Below, piece after piece: positions 32,410 to 43,612 of a stretch of DNA of 58,000 nucleotides. Each line of letters opens with the position of its first letter. Positions within the stretch are counted from its first letter, which is position 1. Both the position numbers and the translations under genes were made by a program. A model generated the notes under the pieces. It ran no database searches. It was not told the origin of the DNA and was given only the letters and a program-made list of their open reading frames with translations. Source of the DNA: Cryptomeria japonica (Eukaryota; Streptophyta; Pinopsida; Cupressales; Cupressaceae); NCBI RefSeq assembly GCF_030272615.1, contig NC_081414.1, positions 55,145,636 to 55,203,635 of the forward strand, read 5' to 3'.

Positions 32410-32459
32410 TCCTCTATTTTCAAAATCCTAACTTGAGGAAGATTCTGACATCGGTACAG

Positions 32460-33527
32460 ATGGAGAACTTAAGAAAACAATTGGAAGGAGCTCTTGTAGA
32501 TTATGATGCAGAGAAGTTGAGGAATATCAAACTTGAAAATAATTTGAGGGCTACACAAAAATTCATTCAAGGACTTCAGGAGAATCTTACTATAGCTCGA
32601 AATAAAAGAAAAGAACTTCATGAGAAGATGTAGAATGATAATGATGAAAAGCAAACTCTTAATGAACTTGTGAACAAGTTGAGACAAGAAAATAGTAATA
32701 TGAAAAATGAGATGCAAGATATGACTATGAGGTTTTGTAAAGACATTTAAGATAGGAAGAAGAATGAAGATGACTTGACTAGGAGACTCAATGATGTTGG
32801 AAATGAAAATCTAAGACCTAGTCATGAAAATGATATGTTGAAGACAGATCTGATTCACATGCAACATGATAAAACTAAGCTTATGAGACAAAAAGGAATT
32901 TTGGAAAATGAGTTGGCTATTGCAAATCAACATAAAGAGAAATTCAAGAAAAGTTCAGAGGAACTTGATGATATGCTAAAAATTCAGAAACCTAATGTAG
33001 ATACTAATGGACTTAGATTTGAAGTTGGAGAAAGTTTCGATACTGCAAACAATCATGATCATAACAAACTAGTAAGACAACCTAATACTTACAAATTTAA
33101 TGGGAAATTCTTTAATTGTAACAAGTATGGTCATAGAGAAAATAATTGTAGATCTAGAAACAATCAAAACATTAATGTACCCACCGGTCAATGTTCCAAA
33201 TGCAACAAAGTTGGTTATAATTCAGAAAACTACAAAATGAATGTGAGATGTTATGTTTGTGGAAGATTTGGGCACTTATCTAATCAATGCAAAACAAAAA
33301 CCGGCATAGGATATGGAAAGGCTATTCAGAAGAATAATGTGATATGTTATTCTCATAACAAGATTGAACATATTGCAAAATTTTGTGGAAGAAAGACTTC
33401 ACCGGCAAATAATAAAGGACCTAGTTTGAAAGGCAAAGAGAAGGTAGATGAGGTAAAGGAAGAATTTTCAAAAAATGGATTAGAAAGAAATATTAGAATG
33501 TTGATGAGACTATTCCTTCACCGGTAG
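32460..33527 (+). pseudogene. Gag-like protein with coiled coil and four zinc knuckles
   Basis: From ATG 32460 the first 180 residues are heptad-like and rich in Lys, Glu, Asn and Leu (LRKQLEGALVDYDAEKLRN...), predicting a coiled coil. Then follow four knuckles in about 110 residues: FNCNKYGHRENNC, CSKCNKVGYNSENY, CYVCGRFGHLSNQC and CYSHNKIEHIAKFC. Only the third keeps the full CX2CX4HX4C set; the first starts with F for Cys, the second lacks His and the last Cys, and the fourth has H for the second Cys. In-frame stops lie at 32631-32633 and 32748-32750. Role: probably RNA binding and particle assembly. No normal copia capsid (UBN2) is recognised. Confidence 0.75.
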
Positions 33528-33875
33528 AGAAAAGTATTACTCCACCGGTAGGAGATTCTTCATCTAACTGAGAAGTAACCCTTTGGGGGTATTGCAACAA
33601 ATTGACTATCATGCAGAATACCCTCGGTTGATGGTGAGAAGATAGATTTCTTCTTTACCGGCAGATGTGTTAAGTTTTCAATTAACTAGTGAGCATTTAA
33701 TGCAGTTGTTAATAGAAATTTCATTATAAATCATCGGTTGACCCTCTTTCTTGACTCACCGAGCATTTAAATTAGCAGAGAGCGCAAAATCTGAGCAAAG
33801 ACATTCAAGGCGAAGAAGTGAAGCGATTTCTTTCAAGAATTCAGACATTATTAGGTAGCTTAAGGTATTTTTAAA

Positions 33876-36800
33876 ATGGCTTCTTTGTCTGCTCTTGAAT
33901 TTATTGCAAACCCTACTGTCATGGAAAATATAAAACACCATAGGCTCGTATTCAAAATTATTCCCAAGATAGCTAAGCAAGATGATTTCATAGGTGCATT
34001 TTCAAAGATTCTTAAAGGTGTAGCTTATGTTGAAGACCCTAGGATATATATTCACTATAATATTGAAGAATTAGGTTCTGAGGAGTTGTTAAAGATGTTT
34101 AGAACCATAATTTGTGATGAAAATGGCATTGTCAAACCTGAGCACAAGATTATTGAGACTTTAGGTTTTGTGGAAATCTTGAACATCCCTGAATTTCTAG
34201 AAGTAGTAAGAATTATCCTAAGTAGGGCACATGGAGAATTTCTTTGGTTGGAATTTGTCTACAAATTCACCCGACAAGCAATTAGGGTAGTAACAGGTTT
34301 ACCTTCAATCAACAATAGACCAGACAAAACAAAGAAGGTTCCTTACAATAAATTCATGACCTTAACCAGAGCAACATCTTCTAGGAGATCTCTGAGAATA
34401 AATGACATAAAAAAAATCAATGTTAGATTCATAATTATGATTTTAGGTTACAAGAGTACACATGCAAATAGACTTAATTCAGTTTCTAGTCTTTGCATTA
34501 ATACTGGTTATGAAATGGTCAACAATAATGCAATGATTGATGTGTGTGAATGGCTGAAGGATGAACTAATAGATAATTTGAAAAAGATAAAAGGAGACAA
34601 GAAAGGAACATTTCATTTTGGTAATCTCTTAGTATGCTTAATGTTGTATTTCACAAAAGGAGATTCCTGGTATAGGATAGAAAGATTTTGGATATGACAT
34701 ACCAGTAGGCAAACAATTATAGGAAGCTTTCACCAGCATGGGTACTGCAAAGGATAGCAACATCTCTGAATACTTTCAAACTTTTCAAGCAAAGATGAAA
34801 ACCAGAGAGAGACTACCATAGAGTGTAGTAGATAAATATGATAAGGAAATCTATTTTGTAATTAAGAAAGATGAAACATGGATGGAAGTTGTACTTCCTA
34901 GAACTGTATGGGTAATAGAAATGGGTTATGAGGTAGATGTGAACATTATTGAGACTTATGCAAAAGCTTTGTTAGATGCACCTAGAGAACCAACAGAAGA
35001 AGTTTTTGGTAGTGCAAAAACAATTGAAAGTGGTGTACAAAAAATGAAACAAAGGAAGAAAAGAGAAAAGTATATAAGAGATGCATCAAAACAGGTAAAG
35101 GAATTAAAAGAAAATGTTATGAACATTACTGGTATAAAGGCTAGTGAGCTAGAAGGATTGCAACTGAAGGCACAAATTTCACCTGTTGGCACATCATCTA
35201 ACAGTGAAATACCTACAAAATCCAAGAGAGTTTATAGGAAGAGAAAAACCTCACTGGTACCCTCTCCTTCACCCAAGAAAACAAAACCTTGAGAAAGAAA
35301 CAACAAGCAGTAAGGCAACCGGCAAAGAAACTAACTCCTAAAAAGAAATAGAAACAGGTTATTCCTCCATTGGATAATTTGTTGAATGAAATAACTGATG
35401 ATGGTAATTTGGATAATGTGAGCAAATTGTATAACACATTCACTGATTCAGAAAAAGAAAGTATTGAAAATAGTATAATCTTACATCTAGACATATACAA
35501 GAAAGTTTTAATTGAAGTTGTGGATGACTTGCCAAATGAACTATATAGGAGATTAGATGCAAAGAGGATTGCAGTAATGGAATTGGACAAGAAACTTAAA
35601 GTAGAAAAACTTCTAGTTGTACATCCAGTTAACTCTAAAAAGGAAATTGATGATCTAATTTGTGAAACTAATGGATCAGTTCTTGCTAGTGCTCACCGAC
35701 AAGTGAGTTTGATGGTTGGTAGAGTTAATGAGATTGCAGAGGAAACTGCTGATAAATGGGATATATTTTTTGTGGAAAAAAAAAACAAGAAGAATTGAAC
35801 AGGCCGAAGAAAACATTTAAGGTATATCAGAAGGATAAACACAAAGAGAAAGATAAAGCTAGTTGAATATCGAATATCAAGATAACTGATAACTTACCAC
35901 CACCCTTGGAAACTATACTAGTACATAGTGATGATACATCGGCTACTAATAGTGAAGGTATAACACATGATGTCACCAATCTTGAATCAAAAATTCTATT
36001 CACCATGAATGTTGATACTCAGGAAGTGAAAAATATTGTGGATAAGGACAATACAAAGGTAAAGAATGATATTGCTGACAAGGGAAACTTTGCTAAGCAA
36101 CCCACATAGAATGTTGAGGTTGGGATTCAAACAGGGTAAACAAAGCATATACTACAAACAGAACAACCATTGGATATTGGAATGAATACTTGTAGTATAG
36201 ATGTTGGCACTGAAAAACCTACTGAGATAGAGATACTGACAACTGAGCACAAAAAAAAACCAACAGAGAAACCGACAGAGGCCGAGGTACATATTGAGAT
36301 AGTGAAACCGGTAATCATTGAGAAATCCAAACCATTGCTAGTTGAAATGCAAACTCAGACTGATCAACTGGAGGATAATACAAGAAAAATAATTACTAAT
36401 GTTGGAAGCATAGAGGTAATTAAGGCAATTGGTCAGACATCCAGTACTTCATTAAGTGAATTCAGGCCTACTAATGTAACTGAGGTACTCCTGGACTCTA
36501 TCAAGAAGATAACTATAATGCATTGGCCTATAAGGCAATTGATGATACAATACCTATTCTTAAGATGATTGTACCAAAATGTAATATAGATCATGTAAAG
36601 GATTCTTTAGGTCAGTTGGACACATTGTCTAAATTTATTATCGAAAATGTAATAACGGTTGATAAGGTGAATGAAGACACCTTCAAAGAGAAATTTGAAA
36701 AGGAAAAGGAAAAATTCTTTGAGGACAGAATAGAGAAGTGCACAAAAAACATTAACACACTTTTACCGGCACTGAATAATACAATTTTAGAATATAAGGA

Positions 36801-37244
36801 GCTGTACAGAGAAACATGCAAGCCACATATGTTGTCAAAGGACATTGAAAAGGAAATAAGAAGAGTACAGAAGGAGATAGATGATATAGCTAATAACATA
36901 ATTGGTTCGTCCAAACCTATATCAGTTATTGAGAAAGAAATAGCAGGATTTGAAGAGAACTGGAGAAATTTGAGAAAGAAAAATCAAGGATCAAGTAAAA
37001 TGCCAGAGAGCTTAAGTATAAACTTAGTCCTAAGCTGGATAATCTTATCTCTCTAAGAAATGAGATATTTAAAGCATTACTTCAAGGAGAAAGATCACCG
37101 GAAGAGCACATGCATCATCTCACCAACACGATCCAATAGATTGAGGCAACCCTGAACGACAACAACAAATTCATGTAGAACTTAAATTTGGTTTTGGAAG
37201 ACATATTTCAGATTGTAACCAATCGATTACAAACTTTGAGGTGA
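33876..37244 (+). pseudogene. Long second protein of unknown function (about 1,100 residues)
   Basis: ATG 33876 opens MASLSALEFIANPTVMENIK. A globular N-terminal part (about 270 residues; FLWLEFVYKFTRQAIRVVTG, INTGYEMVNNNAMIDVCEWL, FHFGNLLVCLMLYF) follows. One base is lost near 34690, then FQAKMKTRERLP, a Lys-rich basic linker (MKQRKKREKYIRDASKQ, YRKRKT...PKKTKP), helical blocks (35370-35797), a Thr/Glu-rich low-complexity linker (35900-36500) and a coiled-coil C-terminus (FKEKFEKEKEKFFEDR). Frameshifts near 34690, 35290, 35800 and 36550 and several stops break it. The N-terminal part vaguely recalls plant-transposon helical domains such as PMD-type modules, but I cannot confirm it. It has no protease, RT or integrase motif. 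Confidence 0.6.
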
Positions 37245-37434
37245 AAATTTTGCACTCGTTTGACAATTTTTGACAACCTTTGTCATTGATGTCAAAGGGG
37301 GAGTAGTAGATAGAGAAAAATGTTTAATCAGAGGAGATCATATGCTCAGGGGGAGCACATATTTTTGGTAAATTTTTGGACTTCACTTTTTGGAAATAGT
37401 TTTTGGATTTTTCTCATGAGTGTTTCCATCAATG

Positions 37435-37448
37435 CCAAAGGGAGAGAT
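37435..37448 (+). other. Polypurine tract of the two-ORF element
   Basis: CCAAAGGGAGAGAT abuts the right LTR and follows the ATCAATG motif common to the copia 3' ends of this window. Confidence 0.8.
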
Positions 37449-38291
37449 TGTTGGCATTCTACACTCTAATAAGAATTGATGGTGTTGTTATTGATGACAA
37501 TCTTCAAGAAACCTTGTGGTAACCTTCTAGAATTCATCTGGTAAACCACCCGCTACCACCGACACCGGCATAGACATCTACATACACCGACAAGCACTTC
37601 ATCAACAACGGCAACAATGCATAACGACACCCCAGCTGATAGGGAATAAACTTGTGTTTATTGTATTTAATTGTAATTATCTTTTGTAAAAGCCGACATG
37701 GTATATTATAATAGACTCATATATGTATGAGATCTTGTAAATCTTTATATAATGAATAAGCTAATAGTAATAATAGAAGGAATGAGGGAATAGGAAGGAA
37801 GAAATATGCGAATGCATTAGGAAAATTTTGTATAAGGTTATAGTTATAGTATGAGCTTAAACTGGTACTGAACCTAGCATAGTTGATGTTGATTTGAAGC
37901 AATATATTGCATTGGATTTTAATAAATCCATTTTGTAAGTCAGTGAGACTTCTACCTTATAGATTGAGCAGTGACCTTTAGGCAGTTGGCCTTCCTGCAT
38001 GTGCAGGCCCCACATTGTAAGTAATATTTATTCATTGGCCAATGAGTGAATATTGTGGGTCACAAATCCAACCGAGGTTTTTCCCACAGTAGGTTTCCTC
38101 ATTAAACATCTTGTGTTATGGTGTGGTTTCTATGTTGTCTTTATTGTTCCTGTTTACTACATTATTTCTTATTTATCGGTACACTATTTTGGAATGCAAA
38201 ATGCTTAATAAGGTTAAATATTCTACTAACCGGTTAGATACTGAATCACCCCTCCCTCTTCATATCTTTGGGACTATCATTAATCCTAACA
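37449..38291 (+). repeat. 3' LTR of the two-ORF element
   Basis: 843 bp, TGTTGGCATTC to CCTAACA, followed by the duplication TCTTG. It is 26 bp longer than the left LTR, mainly from a 'caagaaaccttgtggtaacc' stretch near 37505. Confidence 0.95.
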
Positions 38292-38296
38292 TCTTG

Positions 38297-39219
38297 TAGA
38301 ATAAAAACCCCAAGTTTGTTATATTTCATCATTACCTTTTTCCACTTAAGCTAAGGGTCGGTTACCATTGGCGGGGATATTATATTTCCTAAACATTAAG
38401 TTGTTTTGAGCTGGCGTCTTTATATTTTCCTTGTCTAAAATTTTAAATACTTCGGCCAGTGGATAAAGGCATAATAGATCCTATGGTTTATGCAGCCCCA
38501 CAGATGAAAGTGCAAGGAAGATAATGACTGCAACATCATGAGATGATGCCACATGTCCTCGACGGAGAAGGATAAGTTGGTGGTTTGACTATTAAAAATC
38601 CTCATATTACCTATTTTCAAGAGGTAAAGACTGGATTACTAATGGTTCCATCAGTTTGCATGTGTTTCAAATGGATGGTGATGTTATAATCTGGGTGAAA
38701 AGGTTCTCGACTTTTAATTTACAAAGGTTGGCAAGAATTGTGGTTGCATGGTAAAGTGTGAACAAGTCCAACAACCTTCGTAACCTCAAGAAGGAAGATG
38801 TAAGAATTTTAAGGACCATGACATCACGAGACGGTGCTACATGTCCTAAGCTGACCAAGAAGAGCGACAGTGAGGTTGCTGACAATGCTAGGCTAGGAGA
38901 TGATATAGCACTGCTACATCACATGTTTAATGGGTCCACATGCCACGATGGAGGGTCAATGTTAGATTGAGCATTGGTGATTGTTAGATTCATCAAGCTG
39001 GTCAAGATCTACTATAGAGTTTCAAAGTGATTTTTAAAAGGTAATCAAAGGTATTATTTGTCACTCATGCAAGAAAGTTAGAATAAACAGAATACAAGCT
39101 TGTCAACTTGGAATAGATAGCAACAATTTGGGACATTCAAATGCTAACTCGTCCCTGAGAGACCTTTTGGAAGGTTTCTATTGGGTCAAGGTTGATTTGA
39201 CAAGAAGGGATGATTGATT
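38297..39219. other. Unassigned spacer with a diverged direct repeat
   Basis: No gene is recognised. The phrase 'acatca(t/c)gaga(t/c)g(a/g)tgc(c/t)acatgtcct' occurs near 38535 and 38820, so part of this is a diverged direct repeat. The last 150 bases (39060-39215) read as an open island (CHSCKKVRINRIQACQLGID) that I cannot place. Confidence 0.4.
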
Positions 39220-40305
39220 TGTTAGGTCTCGGGAAGGACAACTGAGAGGGGGGGGTGAATCAATTGTGAACCAGTTGTGTATAAATTGTAATCCAAATGC
39301 AAGCTATTCCAATTTAACCTTAATACCAGTAAACCAAACTTAAGTGTTGGTAAAATAGATTAATAGATATAGCAGTACTGGTTTAACTTAATGCATGAAT
39401 CAGAAACAAAAATAACATCCACAACACATAACACAAAGATTTTAGCATGGAAACCCAGTAAGGGAAAAACCATGGTGGGAAACCTTACCCATAATCAAAT
39501 GATACTACTATAGATAGTATGTGTATACAAATGGGGTCTGTACATGTAGAAAGGCCAACTACCTAGAGCTCACTACTCAATCAAAAATTAGGAGTCACAC
39601 TAACTACATAATTTGATGGTTAAATCCAATGATAATGTACTACTCAAAGTAGCATCTCCAATGCTGGATTTAAGTATCGGTTAATCTCTGACCATGAGTG
39701 TCAAAACACTTTCATAACCTTCCTTCAATCTTCAAATAATGTCTACTTGATTCACACAAGGATCTGCTTATTTTCGCTCTTCAATATCCACACTCACTCA
39801 TGATTACCACAATCTTCAATAAGATCTTACAATCATATATACACAACCTAAGACCAAATGAATAGGTCGACTCACTAAAGATATTATAAATAAATCAATT
39901 ACAAAATGTCTTGATGCGATACAACATGTTGGCTCAATATATTTAACACAATAACCTATCAAAAAACAATCTCCATGATGTTTTGTGCTGGTTTGGAATA
40001 GATAACATGTACTGGTCCATAACCTAGACTTATCTACCACTATAGGAAAATCCGTCAACTTGATTAGACCAATAAGAAAAACACCAAATCCAAACTTCCA
40101 ATCCATGTCTTCAACATAACCAAATGATCTCCAAGTTATCATTGTTGGTGGTGAACAATATAACCTGGTGGTGAACACATACCGATGACTATGCATAAGC
40201 CACTAACCATACTGGTGAACATAATGTAAACCTCCAAGAAGACAAGTGTTGACATCAATGACAAAACCAATGCAACACATGACAAATTTATCCATAATAC
40301 CAATA
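39220..40305 (-). repeat. 3' LTR of the old copia
   Basis: On the plus strand it begins TGTTAGGTCTCGGG and ends ACCAATA (canonical end ACCAACA, here mutated). It is the same length as its partner at 51648 with dozens of visible substitutions. The open frame at 39816-40196 occurs in both LTRs and is not coding. Confidence 0.9.
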
Positions 40306-40678
40306 ATCTCCCCCTTTGGCATTGATGCCAACACTAGATGGAAAAAAATCTAAGTGCCAAAAAACAAAATGCCAAAACTAGTAAACCAATCAATCTCCAA
40401 AAGATAGGTCAATACAAAGTTTTGTAATAGAAATAGAAACCAAAACCAAAATACATATCCAAAGAGTATATCTCTCATTCAATGAATAATCTCTCCCCAA
40501 AGGAATAATGTTTTTCCATAGATATCTCTCCCCCTTTGACATCAAATACCAAAGCAGTTAAGAATTCAAAACTTAACATTTAGCCAACTACTCCCCCTGA
40601 GAAGTAGCTCTCCTCCATCAAAGCCGAAAAATGATTTTTCCATTAGTTTCTACTGGTTTCATGCCAATATTCAACATC
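40306..40678 (-). other. Purine tract and 3' untranslated part of the old copia
   Basis: On the minus strand the purine tract AAAGGGGGAGAT ends at the LTR and is preceded by ATTGATGCC. A second AAAGGGGGAGAGAT lies near 40528, as in several plant copia elements. No coding. Confidence 0.7.
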
Positions 40679-43084
40679 TAAGTCTTTGTCGGTGGGGAAA
40701 TTACCCCAAGCTTCTCTCTGAGATATTCAAATGTTTCCTTAGGCAAAGGCTTTGTAAAGATATTTGCAATTTTCTCTTTAGTATTCACATAAACCAATTT
40801 CCCTTCATTTGCTTCAACATTCTCTTTCAAAAAATTATACTTAATAGAAACATGCTTTGTCTTAGAGTGAAATATCAGATTCTTTGATATATCAATTACT
40901 GTTGAATTATTACAAAAAATGATTATTGGTTCTTTTCATTTTACCTTTATATCCTTCAACATTTGCTTAATCCATAATACCTGAGTACAATTAGTTGTTG
41001 CTGCAACATATTCTGATTCTGCTATTTATAATGATGTACAAGTCTGCTTCTTACTTATCCATGAAATCAATCTGTTGCCAAGAAAGAATGCACCACCAGT
41101 GGTACTCTTTTTGTCATCTACATCTCCTGCCCAATTTGCATCGGTGTATGGACATAAATCAAAACTTTCATCTTTAGGATACCATAAACCAAGATTTATT
41201 GTGCCTTGTAGGTATTGAAAAATCCTTTTAATTGTGAATTCATGATTTTCTTTAGGATTGTTTTGGAATCTAGATACAATACATACTGCATTCTTTATAT
41301 CAAGTCTTATTTGTGTCAAATATAGTAAACCTCTGATCATAGATTTGTACCTTGTCGGATTGATAGGAGCTAAATCATCCTTTAATGTCAATTTGTTAGT
41401 TGTAGTCATAAGAGTACTTACCTGTTTGGATTTTTCCATACCAAATTTCTTCAAAATTCCTTCAATTACTTTTTTGACATATGAATATACCTTTATCTAT
41501 TTGTGAAATCTACAAACCTAGAAATAATTTATCCCTCCAATCATAGACATTTCAAATTCTTTTTGCATTTGATTAACAAAGTCCTTACATAATCCATCTT
41601 CACCTCCAAAAATGATATCATCTACAAAGACTTCAATAACCAAAATATCATCATTGGTAACTTTGTAATATAAATTGTTGTCAGCATTACCTTTTGTTTA
41701 ACCAAGCTTCAAAAGTTATTTATCCAATCTAGCATACCAAGCTCTAGGAGCTTGCTTCAATCCATACAAAGCTTTCCTTAACCTACAAACCATATCCTTA
41801 TTATCTGTTAAAGAAAATCCATTTGGTTGTTCAATGTAAACTTCCTCCTCAAGATATCCATTCAAAAATGCACATTTTACATCCATTTGATAAATTTTAT
41901 AGTTCTTATAAGCTGCAAATGCAAGAAATAGTCTAATTGCCTCAATTCTGGCTACCGGTGCAAATGTTTCATTATAATCAATTCCTTATTTCTATGAATA
42001 ATCTTTAAAAACTAATCTTTCTTTTTTCTAATCACTTCTCCATATTCATTAAGTTTATTCCTATATACCCATTTAGTTCCAATTACAGTTTTGACTCTAG
42101 GCTAGGGAACCAATGTCCAAGTGTAGTTCTTTTCAATTTGTTCTAATTCATCTTCCATTGCTTTTATCCAATGTTCATCCTTACATGCTTCAATAACAGA
42201 TGCTGGTTCAAGTTGAGAAATTAAACATACCTCTTCATTTGCTAGTCTTCCTATAGTCACAACACCTTGATTCTTATTTCCAATTATCTAATTCTTTGAA
42301 TGATTCAATCTTACATACCTGGGTTTGTTTTGATTAACATTCACAGGTTGTTGTTCTTCATTCACTGTTGACTTTTTTTATGATGCCAGTATGACTGGGT
42401 CTTCATTCTATACTGGTGGAGTCTATGTCGGTTCATTTATAATCATTTCAACTGTCAGTTCTACAGATCTTGAATCTTCTCTAAAGTGTTCATTTATCTT
42501 CACATTAGTACTCTCAATGATTTTTTGTAACCTTTTATTATAACATCTATATGCCTTTCTTTTAGATGAATAACCAATAAATATTCCTTCATCACTTCTA
42601 GGATCAAACTTGCCAATATACTCATCTATTCTAATATAACATTTCCTTCCAAATATTCTGAAATATTTAAGAGTAGGCATATGAACAAACCATACTTCAT
42701 AAGGGGTCTTACCGGTTTCACTTTTGATGTGAACTCTATTGAAAGTATAAATTGATGTATCCACTGCTTCTCTCCAATACACATGAGGTAGATTTGCTTC
42801 CATTAACATTGGTCTTACTACATCTAGAATAGTTCTATTCTTCCCTTCTACGACTCCATTCTACTAGGGTGTTTGGGGTGTTGATAGTTGTCTTTTGATT
42901 CCATTCACTTCACATAATGCATTAAATTCCCTAGATGTAAATTCTCCTCCTTGATCTCATCTCAAACATTTGATTTTCTTGTCGGTTTCATTCTCTACCA
43001 TTGCCTTGAATATCTTGAATCTTCCAAAATCTTCTGATTTCTCCTTGAGAAAAGTAACCGAACACATTCTAGAATAATCATCAA
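40679..43084 (-). pseudogene. Old copia pol, integrase C-part, RT and RNase H
   Basis: Reading from 43084 downwards: DYSRMCSVTFLKEKSEDFGR, then DQGGEFTSREFNALCEVNGI in which the Ser before Asp is a TGA stop, then NGVVEGKNRTI with the catalytic Glu. RT follows as [67 protein letters not shown] and FVDDIIFGGE (FVDD in place of YVDD). RNase H reads LCPYTDANWAGDVDDKKSTT, NCTQVLWIKQML and KPLPKETFEYLREKLG, with stop at 40679. More than ten stops and several frameshifts occur. Confidence 0.88.
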
Positions 43085-43603
43085 TGAAAGGAAATACAAG
43101 AGCAAGGAAAGAAAAATAAAATCCAAGAAAGTTTATTGATGAAGTAAATGTTACCAAGAGAAATGCAAAAACCTTGGAGCAATCACCCAAATGTGAAGAA
43201 GGAGGCACAAGAACTTTTGAAAGGGGAAAAGCAAAGAAAAACCCCTTGTGATATTATGAATGAGGCAATGCCTAAAATGAGAGAGAGAGAGAGAGAGCAA
43301 GAAGCTCTTTACAATATTGTCATTAAGAAGAAATGAGAGAGGAGACATCTCTTAAATAGAGATGAGGAGAGGAGTTACAAAGTAACTCCCAAATCTATGA
43401 ATGCCACCATTCATAAAATGTGTGTGCCATGTGTCCACATCCTCTTATGGAGGAAATCTAATATTCCTTAATAAAGGAAAAGAAAAGAAATGACTTGTCC
43501 TCACACATGTACTAGAGCACAAATTACATGTAGGAATTCCAAAGGAATATCCTAAACTAAATACAAATAAACCTAAGCTAAGTAAAGATTAAATATTCTA
43601 ACA
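43085..43603 (-). repeat. 3' LTR of the young copia
   Basis: On the plus strand TGAAAGGAAATAC to TTCTAACA. It has a short (GA)n at 43278-43298, where its partner has a longer (GT)n(GA)n. Confidence 0.95.
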
Positions 43604-43612
43604 CCCCCCCTT
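43604..43612 (-). other. Polypurine tract of the young copia
   Basis: On the minus strand AAGGGGGGG directly precedes the 3' LTR and overlaps the stop region of gag-pol, so there is almost no 3' untranslated spacer. Confidence 0.85.

Larger units (their letters stand above)
31575..38291 (+). mobile_element. Non-autonomous two-ORF LTR element
   Basis: It has LTRs at 31575-32391 and 37449-38291, the perfect duplication TCTTG (31570-31574 and 38292-38296), a TGGTATTAGATC primer site and a CCAAAGGGAGAGAT purine tract. It codes for two proteins: a gag-like one with N-terminal coiled coil and four knuckles (32460-33527), and a second of roughly 1,100 residues (33876-37244) with no enzymatic domain that I can see. 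No protease, integrase, RT or RNase H is present, so it must use enzymes of other elements. LTR ends resemble those of the copia elements at 54248 and 39220 (TGATTCACCCCCC...TCAGTA, then CCTAACA). Confidence 0.9.

Noticed and set aside
39816-40196. 126-residue minus-strand open frame, also at 52322-52624
   Set aside because: It lies inside both LTRs of the old copia with non-matching stops, so it is chance within the LTR.
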